Assembly: GCA_013816485.1 (NCBI GenBank)
Contig: JACDEI010000009.1
Span: 55,773 to 119,772 of the forward strand
DNA from: Planctomycetota bacterium
GTDB taxonomy: Bacteria > Planctomycetota > UBA11346
Reading direction: 5' to 3'
DNA: 64,000 nt
Both the position numbers and the translations under genes were made by a program. A model generated the notes under the pieces. It worked only from the letters and a program-made list of their open reading frames with translations. It did no database searches and was not told the DNA's origin. Shown here piece by piece: positions 8,509-16,669 of the stretch (position 1 is the stretch's first letter; every line of letters begins with the position of its first letter).

Positions 8509-8945
8509 CAGCGTCCCCGCTCCGGGGCACTCGAACGCTCTGCGCCCAGGGTGCCGGCGACAGCGCCCTCGCCCCACAACACGCCGCTTTTGCCGGCCAA
8601 GCTCCAGCGCAGCGCCGCAGGTGCGCTGCTGGACGGATCCACCTGCTCGGCCTGGACGAAGATGGTCGCGCCATCGCCGCTGACGTCGGCTTCGAAGCGT
8701 TGCGCCGTGATCTGGGTGGCGACCACATCCTTGCCCTGCACCTGCACGGTCCAGCGCGTGACGGGATAGGTGGTCTCCAACACCAGACGACCACTGATGG
8801 TCGAGGCCACCGGTGCCGTCGGGATGATCGCGGGCGGATTGCCGCCGCGTTCGACCACCAGCACCGCGACGAGTGCGAACACCGCAAAGGCCGCCACGCC
8901 GATCAACCGCATGCCGACGCCACCAGCAAATCCACCGCTGATCAT
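8508..8945 (-). CDS. Single-pass membrane protein of unknown function in metal operon
   Basis: A 145-residue protein with one N-terminal membrane segment (about residues 12-32, MRLIGVAAFAVFALVAVLVV) and an extracytoplasmic part that looks beta-rich (ISGRLVLETTYPVTRWTVQVQG). No family is recognised. The start at 8945 overlaps the stop of the regulator gene (TGATG), and its own stop overlaps the ATPase start, so it belongs to the transporter operon. A role as accessory or assembly factor is only inferred from position; it does not look like a ZnuA-type binding protein. Confidence 0.75.
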   Translation of the reverse strand: MISGGFAGGVGMRLIGVAAFAVFALVAVLVVERGGNPPAIIPTAPVASTISGRLVLETTYPVTRWTVQVQGKDVVATQITAQRFEADVSGDGATIFVQAEQVDPSSSAPAALRWSLAGKSGVLWGEGAVAGTLGAERSSAPERGR

Positions 8946-9223
8946 CAGTGATGGACGCAGTCGTGTTTGACCGTTTTGCCGTCGCAGGTGAACACCAGTT
9001 CGTGGCACTTGCGGCACTCGGTCATCGGATGGCTGTGGCTGAACGATTCCCAGTCGTGGCGTCGGCGGGCATCAAGAATGCCGGTACCGTTGCAGAGGGG
9101 GCAGGTCTCTTTGAGCGCCGCCAACACCGCATTGCGGATAAACTCGCTGCGGTTGCGTACGCTCTTCAGCAGCATGACCAGATCGTGGTCGGCCTTGAAG
9201 GAGATAACTTCCTGCTCACTCAT
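8945..9223 (-). CDS. Ribbon-helix-helix protein with C-terminal Cys/His cluster, likely metal regulator
   Basis: A 92-residue small protein. The first 38 residues fit a ribbon-helix-helix fold: a strand (EVISFKA) followed by two helices (HDLVMLLKSV, SEFIRNAVLAAL). The C-terminal half has CPLCNGTG, two histidines in SHSHP, CRKCHELVF, and a final CDG plus HDCVHH; these could hold one or two zinc ions. The start at 9223 has AGGAG upstream. It is the first gene of the metal ABC operon, so metal-dependent repression of the operon is a reasonable inference, as with NikR-type RHH proteins. It diverges from the SPFH/P-type ATPase genes. Confidence 0.8.
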   Translation of the reverse strand: MSEQEVISFKADHDLVMLLKSVRNRSEFIRNAVLAALKETCPLCNGTGILDARRRHDWESFSHSHPMTECRKCHELVFTCDGKTVKHDCVHH

Positions 9224-9606
9224 GGGGACTCCTGGGCTGCTGCTCTGCTGTAACCGCCCGTATGACGTTGTATTACGAGGGGCAGGAGTCAACCAAGCGT
9301 GCGGCCAGCCTCCCATGCGGGGGCGGGAGCTGGGCGGCAAGCATCTCGCGCCGAGCGCGTCCATGCTGGCAACAACTTGCCAGAAACGCGCAGGCGTAAC
9401 CGCGCGCGCCCAGCCGTAGGGCGTGGCGTCCCGTGTGGTCGCGGCCTATCGTACTGCTGGCACTCACACCACATGCCTACCGCTTCCATCACGCTTGAAC
9501 CCGGACCGGACCTGCTGGCGCATGGCGCGACAGCGCGTGGTCAGGTGTCACTGCCGGTCCCCCAGGTTGATTGCAGCCCCCGCGCCGTGGGGCTAGCGTG
9601 CTGGAC
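9224..9606. promoter_or_regulatory. Divergent intergenic region of the metal locus
   Basis: These 383 bp separate the leftward RHH-ABC operon from the rightward SPFH-ATPase operon and must hold both promoters. I see no convincing gene. A GTATGACGTTGTATTACG stretch near 9260, close to the regulator start, resembles part of a metal-repressor site, but no clear palindrome was found. Treat the operator as unproven. Confidence 0.35.
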
Positions 9607-11598
9607 ATGACCGGTCCCACGCCTTCTTCCACTGTGCTGCCTGTGGCTTCCGCGGCGTTGCCGCTGGCGGTCGAACGCGCGGCGCGTTGGCATGGACTTT
9701 TGGCGGCGATGGCGTGGTCCACCCTGGTGCTCGGCGTCGGCCTCGCGCTGGCGATCCCGGCCATCCGTCTGCTCGGCTCGCCATTGCTCGCCGCGGCCTT
9801 GGCGCCGGCCTGCGCCAGTCTGCTGCTCGCCGCCGCTGCGCTGCTGCCCGCACTGTTGTTGGCCTCAGCCCGTCGGCGCGTCGCGGAAGCGGCGGAGGCG
9901 GCGCTGGTTGCGCGTCAGCAGCGTCACGCGGTCGCCGAACGCACGGCCGGCGGCGATGCGCCACAGGCGCTGTTCGCCGGCAACGACGATCCCGATCTGC
10001 TGGTGCAGGCCGAACAGGCACGCGTGCTGCGGGTTGCTGGCTGGCCGCAGACCGTCATCGCGCTGCCGCTCGCGCTTGCCGCCGGCGCGCTGGTCTGCTG
10101 GGCCTGGCCGCAACCGGGCATGGTCCCGGGTGGTATGGGCATCGGCATCGCCCTGCTGTGCCTCGCCTTCCCGGTCCTGGTGGTCGAACGGCGGCTGACG
10201 CTGGTCGCGGCCGGTGTCCCGGCAGCGTCGGAACTGCCGGAAGCCGGCGGCCTGTCGCGCGTGCTGCGTCTTTTGTTGTGGACCCTGGTGGTGGTCGGCG
10301 CGGCTGAGGTCGCTCGCGCCCTCGGTGCCGGTCCGGCGGTGTGGGTGCTGCGTGTGCTCGCCGGTCTGGTGGTGTTGGTGGCGGGCGAGATCGCGCTGCG
10401 CGTCATCGCCGCGCCGTTCCTGCCGGCGGCGGCGTTGGCCGAAGCGCGTGGTCTGGCCGACAGCGCGCTCGCGGGCCTGGTGCTGCCGCGCCTTGGTGGC
10501 GTCGCCGCTGGCGGTGCCGAGATCAAGGAACGCTTCGGCATCGACCTGTCGCAGAGCTGGGCACTGACCTTCGTGCGCGCCGCAGCGATGCCGCTGTTGC
10601 TGGTGCTGCTGGTGCTCGGCTGGCTGCTCTCCGGCGTGACCAGCTTGTCGTTGCAGGAACGCGGGGTGTACGAACGCCTGGGTGCGCCGGTGACGGTGTT
10701 CAGGAGTGGCCTGCACCTGCACCTGCCGTGGCCCTTCGGCATCGTGCGTCGCATCGAAGACGGCGCGGTACACGAACTGGCGGTCGGACTCGAAGCGGAC
10801 GAGCAGGCCAAGGCCTTGCCGCGGTTGGCTGCCGACGCCCTCGACATGCGCCTGTACGACCGCGTGTGGCGTGTCGATCACGCCGCCGATGCGCTGTATG
10901 TCGTGCCCGACCATGGTGACGCAGCGACCGCCCGCGCGGTGCAGGTGCTCAACAGCGATGTGCGGGTGTTCTACCGCATCGGGCTCGACGACGCCTCGGC
11001 GCGTGCCGCGCTCTACGGTCTGGCCGCGCCCGACGACACCGTGCGTCTCGCCGCCCGTCGTCAGTTGCTGCGGGTCTTCGCCACCCGTCCGCTGATGTCT
11101 GCCATTGGCGAGGACCGTGCGCAACTCGGCATCGCGGTGCGCGCGGCGCTCCAAGCGGATCTCGCCGGCAGCGGCAGCGGTCTGGAGGTCATCGCGGTGG
11201 CTATCGACAGCATCCATCCGCCATCCGCTGCCGCCGCGGCGTACCATGGTGTGCAGGATGCCGCGATCATCAGTGCGCGTGAGGTCGCCGATGCGCGGCG
11301 CAACGCCACCGAAGCCATGAGCGAGAAGATCATCGACGCCATCGGCACACGTGCGAACGGCACCTCGCAGGCCGCCATCCGCGTGGCCGAAGCCCGGGTC
11401 GACACCACGCGTTTCGCCGGTGAGGCCGAGGCCTGGCGCATCGCGCCCAAGGCGTTGGCGCTCGAACGCTGGCTGGAAGCGATCGGCAAGGGTTTGTCGA
11501 GCGCGCAAATCGACATCATTGATCACCGCCTGCGCCTGGTCGATGGACCGGTGCTCGACATGCGGCGTTATGCCGCCCCCGTGGACTCCGCCGAATGA
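9607..11598 (+). CDS. HflK-like SPFH protein with large N-terminal membrane domain
   Basis: A 663-residue protein. The first about 350 residues hold several hydrophobic segments, with a further one near residues 330-350 (AAAMPLLLVLLVLGWLLSG). An SPFH/band-7 domain follows: LSLQERGVYERLGAPVTVFR, LHLHLPWPFGIVRRI, then VLNSDVRVFYRIG, and a helical region with AIDSIHPPSAAAAAYHGVQDA, typical of HflK. The start at 9607 was chosen because the upstream codons overlap a C-rich leader. It is the first of four overlapping or closely spaced genes. SPFH proteins form membrane scaffolds and often regulate proteases; here the neighbours are a metal ATPase, so a scaffold for metal export is inferred. Confidence 0.85.
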   Translation: MTGPTPSSTVLPVASAALPLAVERAARWHGLLAAMAWSTLVLGVGLALAIPAIRLLGSPLLAAALAPACASLLLAAAALLPALLLASARRRVAEAAEAALVARQQRHAVAERTAGGDAPQALFAGNDDPDLLVQAEQARVLRVAGWPQTVIALPLALAAGALVCWAWPQPGMVPGGMGIGIALLCLAFPVLVVERRLTLVAAGVPAASELPEAGGLSRVLRLLLWTLVVVGAAEVARALGAGPAVWVLRVLAGLVVLVAGEIALRVIAAPFLPAAALAEARGLADSALAGLVLPRLGGVAAGGAEIKERFGIDLSQSWALTFVRAAAMPLLLVLLVLGWLLSGVTSLSLQERGVYERLGAPVTVFRSGLHLHLPWPFGIVRRIEDGAVHELAVGLEADEQAKALPRLAADALDMRLYDRVWRVDHAADALYVVPDHGDAATARAVQVLNSDVRVFYRIGLDDASARAALYGLAAPDDTVRLAARRQLLRVFATRPLMSAIGEDRAQLGIAVRAALQADLAGSGSGLEVIAVAIDSIHPPSAAAAAYHGVQDAAIISAREVADARRNATEAMSEKIIDAIGTRANGTSQAAIRVAEARVDTTRFAGEAEAWRIAPKALALERWLEAIGKGLSSAQIDIIDHRLRLVDGPVLDMRRYAAPVDSAE

Positions 11599-12593
11599 AC
11601 GACCAATCGCATCACCATCACGATCACGGCCATGATCACGGCCATGACCACGGACCGCAGACCCAGGGCGGTAGCCGGCGGCTGCGTATGGCGATCGCCG
11701 GCGCTCTGGTGGTGGTCGCGATCCTCGCCGCGACCCTCGCCGTCGTGCCGCAGGGCACCGCCCTGGTGGTCACGCGTTTCGGCAATCCCGTGCGTGTCGA
11801 GGTCAGCCCAGGTCTGGTGTGGCGTCTGCCAGCGCCGGTGGAACGCACGGTCGCCGTCGATCTGCGCCTGCACACCACCGCTACCGGCCTGCACGATGTC
11901 GGCACCAAGGATGGTCTGCGCATCCAGATCGCGGCTTTCGCCGCCTGGCGTGTGCCGGGCCAGCCGGACGCGATTCTGGGCTATCTGCGCGCGGTGCGCG
12001 GCGACGCCGACGAGGCCGCCGGTCACCTGCGTTCGTTCCTCGGCTCGGCGCTCGAGACCGAGGCCAGCCGTTTCGCGCTGAGCGAACTGGTGAACACCGA
12101 TCCCGCGCAGGTGCGGCTCGACGCGCTCGAACAGGCGCTGGTCAAACGCCTCGCTGAGCAGGCACGCGCGACCTATGGCGTCGAACTGGTGCAGGTCGGC
12201 ATCGAACGTCTCGGCCTGCCAGAGAGCACCATCAAGGTCACCGTCGAACGTATGATCGCCGAACGCCAGACCGCCGCCGCCGAACGCAAGGCCAAGGGCG
12301 CGCAGCTCGCCGCCGAAATCAACCAGGCGGCATTCCGTGATTCGCGCATCGTCATCGCCCAGGCGCAAGAGGAAGCGAGCGCGGTGGAGGCCAAGGCGCG
12401 CACCGAGGCCGCTGCGATCTATGCCAAGGCGCACGCCGCCGATCCCGAACTCTACGCCTTCCTGCGTGGGCTCGACACCCTGGAGCAGATCATCACCAGC
12501 GGCACACGTCTGGTGCTGCGCACCGACGCGGCACCGTTCAAGGCGCTGGTCGAAGCGCCGGTGTTGCCGGCAGTGAAAAGCGACAAGCCATGA
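11595..12593 (+). CDS. HflC-like SPFH protein with histidine-rich N-terminus
   Basis: A 332-residue SPFH protein. It starts MNDQSHHHHDHGHDHGHDHG, a likely metal-binding tail, followed by one membrane segment (AIAGALVVVAILAATLAVV) and the band-7 domain (GTALVVTRFGNPVRVEVSPG, then LVWRLPAPVERTVAVDLR). A long helical region with AERQTAAAERKAKGAQLAAE is typical of HflC, as is the DPELYAFLRGLDTLEQII ending. The ATG overlaps the previous stop by four bases (ATGA). A downstream inverted array separates it from the third SPFH gene. The function is inferred to be a partner subunit of the other two SPFH proteins. Confidence 0.88.
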   Translation: MNDQSHHHHDHGHDHGHDHGPQTQGGSRRLRMAIAGALVVVAILAATLAVVPQGTALVVTRFGNPVRVEVSPGLVWRLPAPVERTVAVDLRLHTTATGLHDVGTKDGLRIQIAAFAAWRVPGQPDAILGYLRAVRGDADEAAGHLRSFLGSALETEASRFALSELVNTDPAQVRLDALEQALVKRLAEQARATYGVELVQVGIERLGLPESTIKVTVERMIAERQTAAAERKAKGAQLAAEINQAAFRDSRIVIAQAQEEASAVEAKARTEAAAIYAKAHAADPELYAFLRGLDTLEQIITSGTRLVLRTDAAPFKALVEAPVLPAVKSDKP

Positions 12594-12600
12594 GGGAGAT

Positions 12601-12749
12601 GGTGCGAGGTGCGAGGTGCGAGGTGCGAGGTTTTTTCGTACGGGAGCAAGAGGTCTTCCCATTCGCCGCCCGGCATTCGATCGCTCGTGTTGATCAGTAC
12701 GGAACCTGGTGGGGTAACGCCTCGCACCTCGCACCTCGCACCTCGCACC
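12601..12749. repeat. Inverted array of GCGAGGT heptamers inside an operon
   Basis: The left arm (12601-12632) is about four tandem copies of the 7-mer GCGAGGT. The right arm (12720-12749) is four copies of its complement, CTCGCAC in register. About 88 bp lie between them. The array sits between the second and third SPFH genes, just 20 bp before the third gene's start, so the hairpin would be in the polycistronic mRNA. It may affect decay or coupling (inference). Confidence 0.9.
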
Positions 12750-12768
12750 CGCTGCGCGGAGCGCAGCG

Positions 12769-13797
12769 ATGAAAAAAGATCCCGCTTCCCGTCGCGCGCT
12801 CGAACAATCGGTCGATCTCGCCTTCCGCTTCCTCTTCATCGGCGTCGCGGTGCTGGCGGTGGTGTGGTTGGCGTCCGGTTTCGTCAGCGTCGAGTCCGGC
12901 AGTCGCGCGGTGGTAATGCGGTTCGGCAAAATCGATCGTGTACACGACAGTGGACTGGTGTGGGCGTGGCCCCGTCCAATCGAGACAGTGGTGTTGGTAC
13001 CGTCCTCAGAACGGCAGTTGACCCAGGAGGTTGGCGCGCTCGATCTGATCAAACGCAAGCCCAATGAGACCCCCGTCGAGGTGCCGCTCGATCTGCGCGA
13101 CGGCGGTTATGTCATCAGCGGTGATGGCGGCGCAGCGCATCTCACCGGTGTGGTGACCTACCACGTCACCGATGCGGCGACCTACCTGCTGGCGCAGGAG
13201 CGCTTGGCACCGGTCTTGGAGCGCACCTTCTGCGCCAGCGCCATCGCCGCGATCGCCGGTCGCGGCCTCGATGGTGTGCTGGCGATCCGCAGTGCCGAAG
13301 AGGTCGGTGCCGAGGCGCTCGCTGCCGCCGGTCGGCGTGAAGCCCTGCGCGGGGACATCCGTTCGCTGATGAACCGTCGCCTCGCTCTGCTGGCGCTCGG
13401 TGTCGAAGTCAGCCGCGTCGATCTGACCATGGTATTGCCGGCGCGGGCCAAACCGGCCTTCGACGCGGTGCTGGCGTCGGAGTCGGAAGCCGCGCGGGTG
13501 GTGGCCAGGGCGCGGACCAGTTCTGAGCAGTTCCGGCAACAGGGCGAACGCGATCGCACGGAGATCCTGCAGAAGGTCGAAGCCAAGGCCAAGGAGACCA
13601 TCGCCAAGGCGCGCATCACCACCGATCGCATCACCGCGTTGGCGGCGGAGTCCGCGCCCGAACGGCGTGCGCTGCTGCTCACCCGGCTCTACCGCGAACG
13701 CATGCAGACCATCCTGCGCCGTGCAGGTTTGGTGACGCTGGTCGACGGCAAGGAACCGATACGGCTGCTGCTCCCCGGTGGATCGGTGAAGAAATGA
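12769..13797 (+). CDS. HflK-like SPFH protein
   Basis: A 342-residue protein with one membrane segment (FRFLFIGVAVLAVVWLASGF) followed by an SPFH domain: VSVESGSRAVVMRFGKIDRV, SGLVWAWPRPIETVVLVP, a GVVTYHVTDAATYLL strand and LLALGVEVSRVDLTMVLPA. The C-terminal region is a long coiled coil (ARARTSSEQFRQQGERDRTE). The ATG at 12769 has GGAG eight bases upstream within a small GC hairpin. It ends in an ATGA overlap with the P-type ATPase gene, so the two proteins are probably made in fixed ratio. It is the third SPFH protein of the operon. Confidence 0.88.
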   Translation: MKKDPASRRALEQSVDLAFRFLFIGVAVLAVVWLASGFVSVESGSRAVVMRFGKIDRVHDSGLVWAWPRPIETVVLVPSSERQLTQEVGALDLIKRKPNETPVEVPLDLRDGGYVISGDGGAAHLTGVVTYHVTDAATYLLAQERLAPVLERTFCASAIAAIAGRGLDGVLAIRSAEEVGAEALAAAGRREALRGDIRSLMNRRLALLALGVEVSRVDLTMVLPARAKPAFDAVLASESEAARVVARARTSSEQFRQQGERDRTEILQKVEAKAKETIAKARITTDRITALAAESAPERRALLLTRLYRERMQTILRRAGLVTLVDGKEPIRLLLPGGSVKK

Positions 13798-15845
13798 ACG
13801 ACGGAAAGCCGACTCCCGGGTTCAAGCCCGCCCCGCTCGCCTGGGCGGCAAGCATGAAGCCGATGTCCCCGGCGGAGGATCCGCACGGGAACGTCCAGCA
13901 GGGCCACCAGCACCACGACGGCTGCTGTGATCACACCCACATCAGCTTCGGCCAGAGCGGCGATCTGTTGTCGTCGACGGAAAAACGTGCACTCGGCATC
14001 CGCCTGCTGTTGGCCTTGGTGTCTGCCGGACTGCTGGTGCTGGCGCTGATCATTCACTTGGCGATCCCAGCCCAGCGCGAACTCGCCAACCTGGTCGCCG
14101 GTGCGGCCGCGATCCTGGTCGCGGTGCCGGTGTTGCTGGAAGCGTGGAGCAGCCTGCGGCGTCCGAGCCTGCACGGCGTCACCGATCAACTCGTCGCGGT
14201 CGCGTTGATCGCCGCCTGGGTGGTGGGCGATCTGGAGACCGCCGCGTTGGTGCCGTTGGCGATGGTCATCGGTCACGTGTTGGAGGAACGCAGCCTGCTC
14301 GGCTCGCGCGAGGCCATCGCCGCGCTCGGACGTCTGTCCGCCACGCATGCGCGCCGCATCGCCGAGGATGGTGCGGTCAACGAGGTGGCGGTCGAATCGC
14401 TCGCTGCCGGCATGCGCGTCGAGGTCCGCCCTGGTGACCGCTGCCCGGCTGACGGCATCGTGCGTGACGGCACCTCAAGCCTCGACACCGCGCCGATTAC
14501 CGGCGAATCGGTACCAGTCGAAGTCACGGTCGGCAACACGGTGTTCGCCGGCACCATCAATCAGTACGGTCGACTGATCGTCGAGGTCACCCGCACCGGC
14601 TCCGACACCGCGCTCGGCAAGGTCGTGTCACTGCTGCATGAAGCAGAACAGGCCAAGCCGCCGGTGACGCGCCTGCTCGAACGCTACGCCCAACCCTATT
14701 TGGTCGCGGTGCTGCTGTTCGCCTGTGCGACGTGGTTCTTCACCGGCTCGGTCGACTCGATGATGTCGGTGCTGGTCGCGTCGTGTCCGTGCGCCTTGGT
14801 GCTCGCTGCTCCGGCGACCGCCATCGCCGCGCTCGCCGTCGCTGGTCGGCACGGCATCCTGGTCAAAGGCACAGCCTTCCTGGAAGAACTCGCCGAGGTC
14901 GATTCGCTGATCCTCGACAAAACCGGTACGGTGACGCTCGGGCGTCTGTCGCTTACGGGAACCGCGCCGGCAGAGGGGGTCGATGCCGCCGACCTGACGC
15001 GCATCGCCGGCAGCCTGGGTGCGGCGAGCAGCCATCCGGTCAGCCGTGCCGTTAGCGGTGCGTTGGCCAATGAAGATCGTCTCGCACTCAGCGCCGTGCA
15101 GGAGATCGGCGGCAAAGGTCTGACCGGTACCTTGCCCGATGGTCGCGCGGTGCTCATGGGCCGCGCGAGCTACCTCAGCGAATCCGGAGTGGTGGTGCCG
15201 ACGGCTCCCGCCCATGACGGCCCGTTGGTGGCGGTCGCGGTCGCCGGGCGTTTCCACGGCTGGCTGCTGCTTGCCGACGAGCCGCGTCCGGAAGCCGCAC
15301 GTGCGCTCGCCGACCTGCGTGCGCTGGGTCTGACGCGTCAGGTGATGGTCACCGGTGATCGCCGTGCGGTGGCGGAGTCTATGGCCGCACGCCTCGGCAT
15401 CGACGTGGTCGAAGCCGAAGTCCTGCCGCAGCAGAAACTCGACCGGGTGCTCGCCGAGATCAAAGCCGGGCGTCACCCGCTGGTGGTCGGCGACGGCGTC
15501 AACGACGCGCTGGCGCTCAAGGCCGGTGCCGTCGGCGTCGCCATCGGCGGCCTGACCGCGGATGGTCGTGGCGGCGGCACCGACGTGGCGATGGCATCGA
15601 GCGATCTGGTGCTGATGTCGAGCGACCTGCGTCGTCTTGGCACCTGCATCCGCCTGAGCCGTCTGTGCCGGCGCACCATCAACATCAACGTGCTGATCGG
15701 TCTCGGCTGGACCGTGGTCATCATCGCCGGCGCCGCGATCGGCTGGTATGGCCCGGTGGCAGCGGTGCTGCTGCACAATCTCGGAACCCTCGCGGTGATG
15801 ATCAATGCCGGGCGGTTGCTGCGGTTTGATGAGACCGGGCGGTAG
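13794..15845 (+). CDS. P1B-type heavy-metal-translocating ATPase
   Basis: A 683-residue polytopic ATPase. The ATP-dependent core motifs are all present: PITGESVPV (actuator loop), ASCPCALVLAAPAT (CPC in membrane helix 6), LDKTGTVT (phosphorylation aspartate, about residue 375), SSHPVSRAV (HP locus) and VVGDGVNDALAL. The N-terminus lacks a full GMTCxxC metal domain but has a His/Cys stretch (GHQHHDGCCDHTHISFG) near residues 38-54. CPC with this layout fits zinc/cadmium/lead or copper exporters; the ion cannot be told by eye. Coupled by ATGA overlap to the third SPFH gene, and opposite a metal-uptake operon, it probably handles metal efflux or delivery. Confidence 0.94.
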   Translation: MNDGKPTPGFKPAPLAWAASMKPMSPAEDPHGNVQQGHQHHDGCCDHTHISFGQSGDLLSSTEKRALGIRLLLALVSAGLLVLALIIHLAIPAQRELANLVAGAAAILVAVPVLLEAWSSLRRPSLHGVTDQLVAVALIAAWVVGDLETAALVPLAMVIGHVLEERSLLGSREAIAALGRLSATHARRIAEDGAVNEVAVESLAAGMRVEVRPGDRCPADGIVRDGTSSLDTAPITGESVPVEVTVGNTVFAGTINQYGRLIVEVTRTGSDTALGKVVSLLHEAEQAKPPVTRLLERYAQPYLVAVLLFACATWFFTGSVDSMMSVLVASCPCALVLAAPATAIAALAVAGRHGILVKGTAFLEELAEVDSLILDKTGTVTLGRLSLTGTAPAEGVDAADLTRIAGSLGAASSHPVSRAVSGALANEDRLALSAVQEIGGKGLTGTLPDGRAVLMGRASYLSESGVVVPTAPAHDGPLVAVAVAGRFHGWLLLADEPRPEAARALADLRALGLTRQVMVTGDRRAVAESMAARLGIDVVEAEVLPQQKLDRVLAEIKAGRHPLVVGDGVNDALALKAGAVGVAIGGLTADGRGGGTDVAMASSDLVLMSSDLRRLGTCIRLSRLCRRTININVLIGLGWTVVIIAGAAIGWYGPVAAVLLHNLGTLAVMINAGRLLRFDETGR

Positions 15846-15848
15846 GCA

Positions 15849-16559
15849 ATGGGCGGCGCGATTGGCCGCCGTCCAAAGCGTGGCACGGGCGTCCCGCCCG
15901 TGGTCGGTGACGTAGGACACGCGCAAGACACTCCTGCCACCACGTTACAACGTCGTCAGGGTGCCTATTTACCGCACTGGACTCTTACCGCCGGCGGAAT
16001 TTATGCTGTCACCTTCCGTTTGGTGGATTCACTGCCGGCGGAAGTGCTTGAGCGGCTCACCCGAGAACGAGATGAACTGGAGCGGGAAGCCAGGAATGAT
16101 CCGGAAGGATTTGTTGATGATGCTCAGCACAGGCTTGCCCATCTACGTTCCAAACGGATTGAAGATTTTCTTGATGCTGGATCAGGTGCATGCTGGATGA
16201 AACAAGCGCGCATTGCGCATATGGTTGCCCAATCACTTCAGTATTTTGATCATGTGCGGTATCATTTGCACGCGTGGTGTGTCGTGCCGAACCATGTGCA
16301 TGTCTTGGTCGAACCAGTAAAAGGGAATCATCTGTCGACGATTCTGCATGGGTGGAAATCGTTTTCAGCCAAGCAGGCCAACCGGATCATTGGCCGCACA
16401 GGCGTTTTCTGGCAACCGGAATACTACGATCACTTGATTCGGGATGAGGGCGAGTACGTGCGCGCAGTGCGGTATATTGAACAGAATTCGGTGGTTGCCG
16501 GTTTATCGCCATGGCCGTGGGTAAGCCAGTGGTGCATAAGCGGGTCATCGGTGAGTTGA
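15849..16559 (+). CDS. REP-associated tyrosine transposase (RAYT, Y1 family)
   Basis: A 236-residue Y1/HUH nuclease of the REP-associated type, which cuts single-stranded DNA at REP hairpins. The HUH motif is VVPNHVHVLVEP (about residue 150) and the probable nucleophile is a tyrosine in the QPEYYDHLIRDEGEY region. GIYAVTFRLVDSLP at the start of the domain is typical. The first about 30 residues are encoded by the left REP copy (RGTGVPPV), so the true start may be later. Third codon positions are less GC-rich than in the neighbours. It starts 3 bp after the P-type ATPase stop. Confidence 0.88.
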   Translation: MGGAIGRRPKRGTGVPPVVGDVGHAQDTPATTLQRRQGAYLPHWTLTAGGIYAVTFRLVDSLPAEVLERLTRERDELEREARNDPEGFVDDAQHRLAHLRSKRIEDFLDAGSGACWMKQARIAHMVAQSLQYFDHVRYHLHAWCVVPNHVHVLVEPVKGNHLSTILHGWKSFSAKQANRIIGRTGVFWQPEYYDHLIRDEGEYVRAVRYIEQNSVVAGLSPWPWVSQWCISGSSVS

Positions 16560-16592
16560 GCGACCAACCACGGGCGGGACGCCCGTGCCACG
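15879..16592 (+). mobile_element. REP family A unit: REP-associated transposase between inverted REPs
   Basis: An imperfect unit made of a Y1 transposase gene flanked by inverted copies of one palindrome. The left copy (15879-15904) reads CGTGGCACGGGCGTCCCGCC and continues CGTGGT; the right copy (16567-16592) is its exact reverse complement. Single copies without a transposase lie at 48905-48930 and 63684-63709 (one substitution and a shifted end). This is the layout of RAYT/REPtron elements. Confidence 0.82.
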
Positions 16593-16669
16593 GGATCGCC
16601 AGCCGGTGCTTGCCACATACTGGAAGGGCCTCCACCATCCCCGCCCGTCCGTCAGCCGCAGGAGCGCGT

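Noticed and set aside
9865..11526. 553-codon frame antisense to the first SPFH gene
   Set aside because: The SPFH protein on the plus strand is well supported; the antisense product is low-complexity and lacks motifs.
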